Shown in pieces: positions 46,237 through 57,389 of a stretch of 64,000 nucleotides of DNA. The stretch is from Cryptomeria japonica. Taxonomy: Eukaryota > Streptophyta > Pinopsida > Cupressales > Cupressaceae. The translations under genes and the position numbers were made by a program. Numbering within the stretch: position 1 is the stretch's first letter; every line of letters begins with the position of its first letter. The stretch covers positions 613,144,977 through 613,208,976 of the forward strand of contig NC_081408.1 of assembly GCF_030272615.1 (NCBI RefSeq), read 5' to 3'. The notes under the pieces were generated by a model that ran no database searches, was not told the origin of the DNA, and saw only the letters and a program-made list of their open reading frames with translations.

Positions 46237-46683
46237 ATGGTCGAATGTTCCCGCCATGGTAAGAGGAAGTTCTTTGGTGAGATAATTTCCTAGCTTCTTG
46301 GATCGATGGACACTCACAAAAGGGCTAAGACTTGTGTTAGGCCAGAAGATTTTTTCATTGATTATTAAAAAACATGCAGAGATCCTATCATGGAATCATT
46401 AGGTTTTAGCCTTTGGAGAAGATGTTACACTACGAAGAAAGAGTGAGTTCCAGTGTGTAATATCTGGAATTTGAATTTGGAAAGGCTAATTGTCCCCAAT
46501 GTTTTTGTAAATGTTGACTTGGTTAGGGCAATTGCCATAAATTATAGACATGATGTAAGGGAGATTGTTGTCAAATATGGGGGAAGATTGGTTGCTATCA
46601 ATATGAAAATAATTGAGTTATTTTTCATGTTGGATGAGAGAACTGATTGGCCTCTAAACGAGGATGAATTGGCTAAGGAGTAT
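46237..46683 (+). pseudogene. 5' part of an unknown ORF, cut by the Gypsy LTR
   Basis: From the ATG at 46237 one frame runs to 46683 with three stops (near 46291, 46366 and 46447). It reads KRKFFGEI near the start, later a segment with NVDLVRAIAINYRHDVREIV and ends DERTDWPLNEDELAKEY, where the LTR begins. I do not recognise the family. Its style (no conserved enzyme motif, several stops, element inside) fits an older transposon-encoded protein rather than a host gene. The remainder would lie beyond the Gypsy element, outside this window. Confidence 0.5.
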
Positions 46684-47301
46684 TGTAATATCAAAAATCA
46701 TGCCTTATGCAACTCAACGCAACAGATGGCGCTCTCCTCCACATCATCGGAGGTCGGGTGCCGCCATCTTTATCCTTTTGTCCATCAAAACTGCCTTGTT
46801 AGCTTCAAACTGGAATTTTACCATCTTCGTCAACCTGTCATCCTCAGGACATCAGGACAAAATAGAGACATCTACGTGGTGCACTAGCATGTCGTGAATT
46901 TGATAGTCCGTAGGTGGTCGTTTGAGTGTTACGCCTGCGCCTGAAAGGAATTGTAATGCCTCTGCATGCGTCCATCAACTTTAGTTTTTCATCTATGGCC
47001 TATATTTATCTAGTTGGAAGGCATTTTTAAGATCTTTTGGTATTTTGAGATCACTCTTTGCTATTTGGAGCTCTTAACATTCCTTTTGAATAGCATTCAC
47101 AACTTTCATCACAAAGACCACCATTGTAACAACTCTCCAAATAGCTCACGACACCATTTTCATAGTGTCTCAGAAGGGGAGTTTACTCATTCCCTTCTCC
47201 ATTTATTTTACGTGCTATCCATTTTCTACCTTGCATTCTTTTCCAATTATCTTTATCATTTATTTTCCCCGTGGCTCTATCTGGGTTGTCCATGGAGGTG
47301 G
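46684..47301 (+). repeat. Left LTR of the Gypsy element, first part
   Basis: It begins TGTAATATCAAAAATC and matches 61924-62540 nearly throughout, for example CTCTCCTCCAC-TCATCGGAGGT and CACAACTTTCATCACAAAGACC. It is interrupted at 47301 by another insertion. ORFs here (46664-46897, 47014-47337) are LTR sequence, not genes. Confidence 0.9.
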
Positions 47302-50300
47302 TGTTGTCACGGGGATTTGCACCTGATGCAAGTGTGAAAAAACCTGCAATCACATGAAACATGGGACTACTCTTAGGCTGTAGGTATCCTATTGGGAGAG
47401 TAGACCTCCGGATTATAGGCCAGCTTCCTATTTGATCACCTAAAATTAACTGAGATTTGATAGGAAAAGGGATAGCAAGATATGCAAAAAACTAAAAATT
47501 AAACTACTAAGGTGATCCACCAATGACTAAAAATGATTTGCTATGATAATGAACTCACAAAATTTAAATAATGAAACTAGAATAGTTCACAACTCCCTAA
47601 TGCACAGTTGCAAAAATGATTCTTATGAAAGGCTAAGCTTTCTGCTATTCACAAAAGGATAACAAATAATGTTTCTCACAATATTGATACAACATAATAA
47701 CTTACACAAATATAGACCTACACTATAGCATGCTACACCATGAACTCAACATTGAAGGAAAATAGATAAAATGAAGGATTATTAAACAACAATCACAACT
47801 ATTTCATCAAAATCATTCACAACAATACTTAGAACACAAAAATAAGAGAAGGAAACAAATTTTTATTGAAAAGAATGAGTCTTTCTCATTACAAAATCTG
47901 AAATTACAAAATTTGAATATTACTCGAGTAATGAGTTACAAAAGTATGAAAAAATGTTGCCACCATAGGTATAAAAAATCAGAACTCCCCCCAGAAAACT
48001 AAGTGAGAAAGAATCACTTATACAATAAGCCTTAAATATTTAAATTTGAATTTTGGCTCTCAAAAAATGATGAGTTGTCATCAACTCCAACCTCTCCCTA
48101 AAAATCAGGCACTTAACTGAAAGAGAAACTCCTCCAAAACTGCATAAAGAGTTGTCAAGATGAAGACAACCTCTTGGGTCGAATGCAACAAAAAATCCCT
48201 CAATTAGGGATGTAACTGAAAGAATCCAAGAGTTAGACCCCGCTCCTTGACTGAAACACAACCCCCTAGGACTCTCTAACTAAAGATAGACTGCTCAATT
48301 AGGTGACTCAATCTCCTATATTGCCTCCCACATGCTTGCAAATCTTCAACAAGACCCAAAGATAACTGACTCTTTCCCTATTGTTTATCTCTCATAATTA
48401 ATCAAAGATACCCCACTTTGTATTTCAGAGTATCATTTGTTTGAAATGATTTATAATTATCATTCAAACAAAGATTTACAAAATTGAAATAAAATTAAAT
48501 ACAAAGGAATTTTTTAAAAACAACACCCTAAAGGAAGCTTATTTGACCTATTTTCTTTAAAGTATTTATAAAACACTAAAATAACTCAAAAGGCATACAC
48601 AAAATAAAGCTTTTTTATCATTTGAAAAGATAAAGGAAAAAGGCCCTATTTTCTATCCCCGTATCTTAGGGTTATCAAACACTAATGCAAAAAGAAAAAG
48701 ATATCGAAGCTTTTCATTTTGGCTTCCTTTGTGCCTTCTCTGCACCACCATGACTCATTCTGGGGCTTGGACTGGAAGGTTCACATCTGCTGTTATCTGT
48801 GGTAATTTGTTGGCTGAAGATTTTCCTATAGGGAATTGTAAGGTAAATTCATCATTTTCTTTTTTTAGATCTACACTTTTGTTTGTGGCCTTCCTTTCGT
48901 AGATGACTCTGTTTCTAATGGGACTGCTTCTTGTAGACATATGATTGCATTTTACGTCTTTCAAAAATTATCTTTAGAGTGTAAGACCGCATTTAAACGT
49001 ATTATGCTTTCATTGTTCCCATTCTTGATGATAATCTCGATTTTGATACCTCTATTTCACTGTTTGCTAGTTGAACACTTCTTATCACCGCCCTTCGGAA
49101 TAGATGAAGGATTTTCTCATTGTATATGCTTGTAGTGAAGTATATTTATTTTCCTATGACTGGGATTGCATTTCCATTTTTCATGTAGACCTCTGTGCTT
49201 CGAATACTATGACTATATTGATATTTTTGTGTGTGCAATCTTTAAATCATTGTGGATAAACTTTGACCCACTTGCTAGGGTTTTTCTATTATTTCAGATG
49301 AGTTCTATATATCACAAAGGAGACTTGATTGTCTTTAGGACCTTGGCTATTGAATATCATAAATCATGATAAATACACTGTTAGGCTGTGTGCTGTGACC
49401 TAAACCTCTAAAGATGCTTACTCTCTTTCTTGACTGATTCATCTCGAAGGCTATGATTGCTCTTTATCTTCTCGAAAATGACAATCTTTTTGACAAAATA
49501 TTTGTGATGCATTGTTTTAGATGGTTGGGACTGAATTCTATGGCTCTTGCAGCTCACACGTTTTTTGTGACAATTGCACTTTGTGTTGAATGTCATGTCA
49601 TGTCACTGTCATGATTGAAGGTCTTATAGTCTGCAAACCTTTATTCTACAAGGTACTTCACCATTATCATTCTGCTACATGTTTATGTAAATGCCACTAT
49701 TCACATCAACTCACTATAATTGCTTCAACAAGTTTGAATCAAAATTGTTCTATCATTGTATCAGTTGGACTACAATGTTCATGGCAACTTAGCCTTACAT
49801 CATTGCTACATTGTTCTTGCTGGCACCCCCCTTGGGAGGAAGATTAGTTTAGGGGCCATAGAATAGTAGGGGTCGAGCAACTATAGATCCCTCCCACCCT
49901 GCATGCATGCAAGGTCCCTACCATAGCCCCTCAAATTCTATGGTACTTCTCTTTGGCGCTCGGGTTCGGAGGTCTTGTCCTTCCAAGGGAAACGAAAAGT
50001 ATATGAAAAACTGCTCATCTAACTATATCAGTTATTTCCTTCAGTGCTTCATGGACTAATTGATAGTCCAAGATGAATGCATTTTAAGTATTTTACTCAC
50101 TATTACTTAGCACTATGACTTCTCTATTTTATTTCTTTTGTGACTTGCTCAACGCTATTTTTGATGCTGCTTTGATTCATGAAACCATGAATAGGTTTTG
50201 TTGTAACAATTACATTGTTATGGCCTATGATTCAAAGGCACAATACTATGACATCCCTCTATATGGATTATGATTGTCCTTTAGTCTCAAATTTGTTCCT

Positions 50301-50772
50301 TTAATAGAAAGTAACTGTTGCACAATGTGTATTTGATCAACAATGACTACCATTTTATTAAAAAATGGGCTTAAGGGGACTGCTCTTTATTTCAGCATAG
50401 ATACCTCTTTTATGAATACCTCAAGATTACTATCCATTACCTATTTGTTATTTGAGACACTTCTTGACATGATTTTCTCACTGTGTCTAAAGGATTCAAA
50501 ACTTATGACATTTTTTCCCATGAGTAGACCTTCAACACTATTAATGAAACTAGCAAAGAATAAGATATAATGAAAACACCATGACTTGAATAATGGTGAC
50601 TATGGTAATTCCATTTGGTTGTTGCTTTTGGTGTCCTCCCAGTGATCTTATTCATTATTGGATGGCGTTGGTGAACTTCTCTTCTATTCGAGATAGCCTT
50701 ACTGCCAACTTACCCTTGCTATGTGCAACCATGTTTTAACACTGATTATATGGGATTGAATTGACCACTGTT
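47302..50772. other. Non-coding left part of the unknown insertion
   Basis: A-rich to about 48700, then T-rich, with no ORF above about 105 codons and no motif. A minus-strand AATAAA-type signal lies near 47865. A GC-richer block at 49800-49990 with TGCATGCATGCA stands out from its surroundings. Confidence 0.45.
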
Positions 50773-51366
50773 TGTTATTTGTGAGGAACCGATTATTACT
50801 AAGAGGGGGGCGGGGGGGGGGGGTGAATTAGTAATAACAATAAACTATAAAACTTTAACAACCACCAAAGACTTCTTTCAAAACAACTCATAAATAGTAT
50901 TGATAATAATTGAAATCATATTGCTGATCAGATTTATCAAACTGTTCTTCTAAGTGTTCATCAACATGCATGCAATAGAAAGATATCAACTCAACACATA
51001 AGAAATCAAGCAACACATGAAAACCAAGATTTTCACGTGGAAACCCAAATGGGAAAAACCATGGTGGGAATTGGTATCACAATATTTTTGCACTCTTTCA
51101 GAATGCGCCCTGTTAGGAGCCTAGCCCAGTTAGGAGCTTACAAATATGCCCGGTTAGGAGTAGACCCTGTTAGGAGTCCCTCGTTAAGGGATTTACCTCA
51201 GCTCTGTTAGGAGCTTTACTCTGTTAGGAGTGACCTTGTGAAAGGATTTAGAACCCAAGCTAATGATTCACCTGGTGAATGGATTTATACAATCACGCCT
51301 GTCAGGACCTACCCGGTTAAGGGATTTTGAGTGTGCTGCAACTGTTAGGGAAACACAGATGTATGA
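50773..51366 (-). repeat. 3' LTR remnant of the deleted Copia element
   Basis: It matches 52619-53215 in the same orientation, up to GTATGATCTGA, where the copy switches to pol sequence. It carries an expanded G-run (50805-50822) that is much shorter in the other LTR. Confidence 0.92.
51105..51235. repeat. GTTAGGAG motif array in a Copia LTR
   Basis: Six copies of (G/T)TTAGGAG occur with 10-25-bp variable spacers. The same array is present at 52940-53075 and, on the opposite strand as CTCCTAACAGGG and relatives, at about 63200-63390 in the solo LTR. Confidence 0.85.
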
Positions 51367-51631
51367 TCTGATATACTTTATCATTTAATTTTCCAACACT
51401 TAGAAAGTTATGTTTTAAGCCTTCAACCAAATAAACATCATCTGCATTACTCTTACCATTCAGTGAAATAGATCTTTTATCTTTTACCATGCAGGGTGAG
51501 TTATTACCAAATATTACCTCACCACCATCAAACTCTTCAAAGGATATGAATTTGTTCTTATCACCGGTCATGTGATGTGAACAACCACTGCCTATTATCC
51601 ACTCATCACTAGAGTCAAACTGAGATACCAA
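51367..51631 (-). pseudogene. pol: Copia protease and start of the pre-integrase region
   Basis: The 51631 ORF reads WIIGSGCSHHMTGDK, where the family has D-S-G-C-S-H-H-M. The catalytic Asp is Gly here, so this protease is dead. FDGGEVIFGNNSPCMV and LVEGLKHNFLSVGKLNDK follow, typical of the GAG-pre-integrase region. The frame then runs across the deletion junction into LTR sequence near 51367. Confidence 0.9.
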
Positions 51632-51735
51632 AGTCTTTTCATAAGTCAGATCTTCTTCATAGCAACAAAGACAATCTCCTCATTGTCACCATCTTCAGAT
51701 TCCTCATCTGTCACACCTTCGTCAACTACAACATA

Positions 51736-52548
51736 TCATTGTTTCTTCCATTTTTCTTTATATTTCCTAAAATTATCCTTACTATCACTGTTATGGTAAT
51801 TTGCAGAAATATGTCCAATCTTATTGCAAGAGAAACACTTAAGAGGTAGTTTACCTTTATATTTACCAGTGCCTCTTGGAAGTCTCTTAGCCAGAAGAGC
51901 TTCAAACTCCATCAGATTGTCTTTATCATCATTATCTCCTCTGCTACCGCCATGACTAGAGCTACAGTCATAACTGTGATATACATCTTTCCCTTTTCTC
52001 ATAGGTGTACCAGTTACAGATGCTTTAAAAGCTGATTCAAATGTCTAAGAAATACTATTATCAAAACTATTTAATTCAAATGTAGTCAGTTTACCAACAA
52101 GAGAATCAACAATGACTTTATCACTACTTACTGACCTTAACTCTTGAATAGCAGAAACTCTTATAGCATAGGCAGGTAAAAGAGTTCTTAACATCTTACT
52201 TATAGCAGTGTCATCTTCAATCTTTCCTCCAACACTTTTAACACCACCGACAACCTCTTTGATCCTTTGTCCATATTGAGGTATATTTTCACCTTTTACC
52301 ACAAATGCACTTTCTAATCCATGCACATCAATGTATTTAGTATCAAACAGTGCACTTACAATAGCTTCCAGTGCTTGATTGTTTTCTTGTTGCTCCTTAA
52401 GATGATCTGGAGTTAGAGGACTGGTAGGGGGTACATATTTAGTAGTAACATGTTGTCAAAATTGAGAACCCATACCTTTGATATAAATCTTCATTCTGTC
52501 TTTCTATATTGTGTAGTTGTCCTTAGTAAACTTTGAACGCTCCTTCAT
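51736..52548 (-). pseudogene. gag: Copia Gag with zinc knuckle
   Basis: It starts at the ATG at 52548, 57 bp after the primer site. Conserved Copia Gag segments include MKIYIKGMGSQF, ENNQALEAIVSALFDTKYID, GENIPQYGQRIKEVVGG and LRTLLPAYAIRVSAIQELR. The knuckle reads CFSCNKIGHISANYH, with the final Cys changed to Tyr. Stops occur near 52506, 52457 and 52047. The step from HGLESAFVV straight to KGENIPQY suggests an internal deletion relative to the usual Gag. Gag would package element RNA. Confidence 0.88.
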
Positions 52549-52604
52549 CATTTTCCTCTGGATCTTTTCGTCAAGTGGTTAAGCTTCTGCACACAGAGGA
52601 CCAA

Positions 52605-52616
52605 GCTCTGATACCA
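52605..52616 (-). promoter_or_regulatory. Primer binding site, Met-initiator tRNA type
   Basis: TGGTATCAGAGC on the minus strand, two bases inside the 5' LTR end, identical to the site of the element at 7834-14369. Confidence 0.95.
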
Positions 52617-52618
52617 AT

Positions 52619-53842
52619 TGTTATTTGTGAGGAACCAATTATTACTAAGAGGGGGGGTGAATCAATAATAACAATAAACTTTAAAACTTTAACAAGCACC
52701 AAAAACTTCTTTCAAAACAACTCATAATTAGTACCGGTAATAACTGATATCATACTGTTGATCAGAGTTATCAAACTGTTCTTCTAAGTGTTCATCAACA
52801 TGCATGCAATAGGAAGATATCAACTCAACACATAAGAAATCAAGCAACACATGAAAACCCAGATTTTCACGTGGAAACCCAATTGGGAAAAACCACGGTG
52901 GGAATTGGTACCCACAATATTTTTGCACTCTTTCGGAATGCGCCCTGTTAGGAGTCTAGCCTAGTTAGGAGCTTACAAATATGCTTGGTTAGGAGCAGAC
53001 CCTGTTAGGAGTCCCTCGGTTAAGGGATTTACCTCAGCCCTGTTAGGAGCTTTACTCTGTTAGGAGTAACCTTGTGAAAGGATTTAGAGACCAAGCTAAT
53101 GATTCACTCGGTGAAGGGATTTATACAATCAGGCCTGTCAGGACCTACCTGATTAAGGGATTTTGAGTCTCCTGCAACTATTAGGGAAAAACAAATGTAT
53201 GATCTGAAAATAGAACTCTCTGCTTGCTTGTAAAGATCCTTTCCTACTCCAATTTTCTTCTCTCTTGCAGACACACACACTCTTCCTTTGATCATTGACA
53301 TTGTAAATCATCACAAACTTACCCTAAATAGACTTTACAACTTAGTCGGTTACTAAACCCTAACCTCATACTAAGATTTACATCATAGATCATTACAGAT
53401 CATCATATGGATTATTACAATCAATTATAAATCAATTATAGTCGTTGAATGATCACCACACATCGATCTGATACAATTTTAAACCCTTAGCTCATTCTAC
53501 TAAGCACTTGGCTCATTCCCAAGTAATTCGCTCTTTGATTGCGTCAAATCAGAACACCAAATTCCTCATCAATCTGAAGATCCAATTATTTAAGCATAAC
53601 ACAGTTTCACATTTACCAGTTAAAGTCCTATTTGCCAATTTAACTGTCAAATCCATTCCATATCTTTCTGGTCAATCATAAACAACTTAGATAACATTAT
53701 AGAACAATGTAACCATAGTTGCCATCAATGATAACACAAACTGATCATCAAGTCATCAAACAACATCTCAAAGTTATATCATCACCAACAATCCTTATAC
53801 CGGTTCATCAATATCATCAATAGTTATGACAATATGCCAACA
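52619..53842 (-). repeat. 5' LTR of the deleted Copia element
   Basis: The 1224-bp LTR runs TGTTATTTG...GCCAACA in plus orientation. It contains the GTTAGGAG array (52940-53075) and the ACGTGGAAACCC block shared with other Copia LTRs in the window. Plus-strand and minus-strand ORFs across it are by-products. Confidence 0.93.
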
Positions 53843-55870
53843 CTATTTTGACATGATTTTATGCACTTCTTAGAGGGCTAACATCCTTGTGACTATTGTA
53901 GACCTCCATCATTTTAACTGCTAAATTGACATTGAGCTTTTATTGCATTCTTTTCACTGTTCCTATTGATCTTCTAGACTGTGTAGTCATCCTTGTACTC
54001 ATGACTGCATATATGTTCATGGTTCAAGCCTTTGAAAGACTGAAACATTTATTGATCACTATATCATGAGACTATTCTTTGAGTAATTTGAACATATTTT
54101 TCTTTGGGGGTAGGACTATCCTATTGATCTTCTAGATTGTGTTATCTCTTTGGGACTATACTCATACCTTTACTCAACACTGTCCTTTTACCACTACTGC
54201 CCTATCATAGTGTGTATGGTCACTAACCTTTGACTGCTAGAAATCCTTGACACCATCTCCAACTACTGTCAAACCCAAAACACTGTATGCATCATGTTTT
54301 TGTTATGCATTAAGGATGGAATAAATGATTTGCATCTTGGTATGTGACTATCATTGAGGATTTCTCATCATGAATGTTCACTACCCAAAACCTTTGGTGT
54401 TGCAATTGTATGATACTTTCCCTTCCATGCGTTGAGACAGTACATAGACTATCTTTATTGATAATGATTGCCAAGTAAACCGCTGCTATGAAAAAACTCT
54501 ATGACTACCCATCTTTTACTGTGCCTATGAGTGCTTTATGAAGGATTACTATGACTATCTAGATAGCTACAAATTGTCTCTTGGTTCCTTCACTAGGTAT
54601 GAATCTTTGTCCTAGGTCTATCAGAGAATATTTTTTTTACTTGTATCACTACACCATATCATTTATATAATTCTTACAACAATGATTCTTTGACAGTGTC
54701 CACCCTTAATTATGTCCCAAAGATGATTTCAGTCTACAGTTCTTGTGATATTTTCATGCACCTAGGCCATGTGATAGTTCCCTATCATTGTCTTACATTG
54801 AGAACCTTGAATATTAGATCTCTTTTGATTGTTGTAGGTTCACTGTCCACTATATGCCATCTTATTTGACTGGAACTTCTCTTCATTGTGACATTACTAT
54901 AACTTCTTGAATGAACTATTTTTGCACTTTAATGCTCACTAAGAGTTCTCTGTCACTGCATTGATATGCTATTTTCTCAATGCATATATCTTTAGACTTT
55001 GTCTCTATGTTAACAACCTTAACATTGTTGCTCTTGACAACAATTTTGACTTGATATGATGACTTGATATGCTGCTCATGAATGCTTAAGGGCTGCTCTG
55101 ATTTTCAATGGCTATTTATCAATTACTGTTCTTTTGAAGCAATTAATTGTACTCTTAACATGTATTCCTATTTACTTAGCATGTTGGGATCAACCCTCAT
55201 GGGAGCCACATTTTACCCCACATGCTGTAATTTTCTTTTCCTGTATCTGCACATGAAGCAAACAAGTTAAACAAAACCAATGCATATATGATTTCTTGCT
55301 AGTGATTTGATTTGATATTTGTTTCCTGAGCCTGTATGACATACTAGTTGTTGTGATGCACATGAGGGATAGATTGTATTTTTTTAGATGCATGTGCATA
55401 TATCAAAAGATGACCCTTCATTTCTCTAACAATAATTTCTTAAGTGCAGGTACTCAGGGGTGGCAAGGTAGTGACAACTAAATGCAGGATGGGCGAAGGA
55501 CTACAGATGCTAGAGGACAACTTAAAGAGGGATCATCATTTAGGCAATGATGAGTCACCCTTCCTTATTTGCATTTACTTTAATATTTTGCATCTGTAGA
55601 TATATAGTTTTTTCCTTATTTACACCATACCAATTAGTCTCACAGCTTGTGTGAGACATTGTATATTCATAATAATAAAGATTACTTTCTCATAAAATCT
55701 GTGCTCTCTTTCTACTTCATATGCACTTTGATAATGAGAAATGACATTAATCTATTTGTTTCTTTCTTTTGAATGTTCATGAATGTAATACAACAGAATA
55801 AAAATGTACCTTTTGTTTGTGAATACAATAAAGCTCTACCTGATTGAGCTTGTAGCAAAAATAGGCAACA
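53843..55870. other. Non-coding right part of the unknown insertion
   Basis: T-rich with no convincing ORF. The last 430 bp (55440-55870) contain AATAATAAAG and AATACAATAAAGC, polyadenylation-like signals on the plus strand, and end AGGCAACA. This could be an LTR of the inserted element, but no second copy was found. Confidence 0.4.
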
Positions 55871-56367
55871 GGTAGAAACACCAAAACATGATCTGACTTA
55901 GGCAGGCTCCAAAACACAACCCCCAACATTTTCATTTTATTTTGTGTGCAGGTTCTTAATCATGGAAGAATAGTCACTTTGCAGGAGGCTCCAGTCATGG
56001 GCCAATTGTGAGTTTCTTTCATCTCCTCTTCTATTTCATCCTAATTATTTTGTCTTCTACGATTACTAGCTTAGTTTTATCCTTTTCCACATTTACATTA
56101 TAATATAGTCGCGTCTGTCTTTTTGCATGAATTTTGTACCTCATCTTTATAGGACGATAGCGGGCAGCACTGGTGTCCCAGAACTGCACTCGTCCTTTGG
56201 ACAGAGGCTAGGCATAGTCGTTTGAGAGCCTCAGATTGCTGTCATATATTCCAATTTTTTATTTTCATCCCCTAGCTCACCTTAGCGCCAGCTCAAGTGA
56301 GGTATCAAAGGGTCAATTGGTTCTCTAGGATCCATCATCCTTGAGGTAGAAAATTTCCTCCATTACA
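55871..56367 (+). repeat. Left LTR of the Gypsy element, second part
   Basis: It resumes the LTR with GAAACACCAAAA, matches 63664-63765 over CTTAGGCAGGCTCCAAA to GCAGGAGGCTCCA and ends TCCATTACA. Added to 46684-47301 and less the duplication it gives an LTR of about 1110 bp. Confidence 0.85.
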
Positions 56368-56370
56368 TTT

Positions 56371-56386
56371 TGGTGAACCCGACATG
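56371..56386 (+). promoter_or_regulatory. Candidate primer binding site of the Gypsy element
   Basis: TGGTGAACCCGACATG starts three bases after the LTR end, with the leading TGG expected of a tRNA-primed site. The tRNA is not identified by eye. Confidence 0.6.
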
Positions 56387-57389
56387 AACCCAACCTTTCT
56401 TTTTGCATTGTGTGTTCATCATTGAGATCATTGCATACATCTAATCGAATTTTAAAAAAATAAATAATAATTATAAAACATAATTTGCATCTTTGTTCTA
56501 ACATTTGCATAACCGTCTTCATCTTTTTGAGTATCAAACTTTACCAGAAGACAAGATCCTTCATGTCCCTGTCATGTATTCTTAGCATCGGGAGACTCAT
56601 CTATGAGATTTATGACCCAGACTGCCACATGAGCCATAGTCAGGAGGTCATCTAGGCAGAGTTTTCCTCCTAATCGTTATAGTCCTCCTTTGCCCAGCAC
56701 AATTTTTAATGATCAACTTCCTGACTCAAATGATCGTTTTGCTTCTAGTCCCCTTAAGTCCATTTTAATAGGGCCCCCCTCTTCACCTAGTTCACAATCC
56801 AACTCTTGGAGTAACTCTCTGAGGAATTCCACTCCATCTTACCCTCCTGCTGTTGATCATGACTCTGCTCCCACTATTCACTTTGAGAAAATTGACATGC
56901 TTGAGTAGAATCTGAGAGACTGAGGGATTCCTAAATCAAGAGAATGTCTTCCCTCAAGCTGGAAATGTCGTGAACACTCTAAGAGACATGTTGATCTCCG
57001 AAAGAAGAAGTCTAGAGATGTTGAGGGAATTATCTATGATTGTCAGGAGTCATGTGTCTTTGGCTGATGCTTCTCCTTAGGATGGCCAGTCCATTACCTG
57101 TGGATCTCAACTTAGTGTCAATATGCCTAGTTCAGCAGTGCACATGGTTGATCTCGGGCCTACTATTCCTAGTATCACTGCTTCATCTACCCCCTTGGGC
57201 TATATTGGTATGTCTAGTGGCTCAACCTTTGCCTCCACTACTGCTCAGATATCTATGATTAGCACTAGCAATATATCTATCGGTGGTGCCAGTGGCACTG
57301 GTCCTTCCAGAGGTTCCGGTAGGGGTGGTGGTGAATTGGCCCACCCCCACCTCCTCTACCCACTACTCCAGTCTTGAACACCATCTTAC
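56387..57389 (+). pseudogene. gag: Gypsy leader and N-terminal Gag region, broken
   Basis: Open segments at 56690-56908 and 57123-57377 encode Ser/Pro-rich and then Gly/Ser-rich low-complexity protein, ending in a GTGPSRGSGRGGGEL-type stretch just ahead of the Gag core. Frames change at least twice. A role as the disordered N-terminal part of Gag is likely from its position. Confidence 0.5.

Larger units (their letters stand above)
50773..53842 (-). mobile_element. Deleted Copia element with gag and truncated protease region
   Basis: The minus-strand element has a complete 5' LTR (52619-53842) and Met-tRNA primer site (52605-52616). Gag (52548-51736) and the start of pol (51631-51367) follow, then an abrupt junction into the 3' LTR remnant (50773-51366). 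A deletion removed most of pol and the first part of the 3' LTR. Flanks CTGTT (50768-50772) and CTATT (53843-53847) form a target duplication with one change. Confidence 0.9.
47302..55870. mobile_element. 8.57-kb insertion of unknown family in the Gypsy LTR
   Basis: The matching right LTR reads CCATGGAGGTGGAAACACC without a break. In the left LTR the same sequence is split after GGTGG (47297-47301) and resumes with GGTAG (55871-55875), a 4/5 target duplication. The inserted sequence begins TGTTGTCAC and ends GGCAACA, typical LTR-element ends. Inside, about 1.4 kb of A-rich sequence is followed by T-rich sequence with no recognisable protein, apart from a nested Copia element. Internal LTR boundaries, primer site and genes were not found. 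Confidence 0.7.

Noticed and set aside
46664-47337. ORFs with hydrophobic or Ser/His-rich peptides
   Set aside because: They lie in the Gypsy LTR and recur, diverged, at 62296-62763. They are not conserved as protein between the two LTRs.
49830-49965. Inverted strings CCATAGAAT and ATTCTATGG in a GC-richer block
   Set aside because: The arms are only 9 bp with a loop near 100 bp, so chance is likely.
53104-53301. Minus-strand ORF of 65 codons
   Set aside because: It is within the 5' LTR of the deleted Copia element. It spans LTR motifs rather than Gag.
55465-55482. GTGACAAC as inverted partner of the TGTTGTCAC start at 47302
   Set aside because: Eight bases only, not at the element end. 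It does not define terminal inverted repeats.
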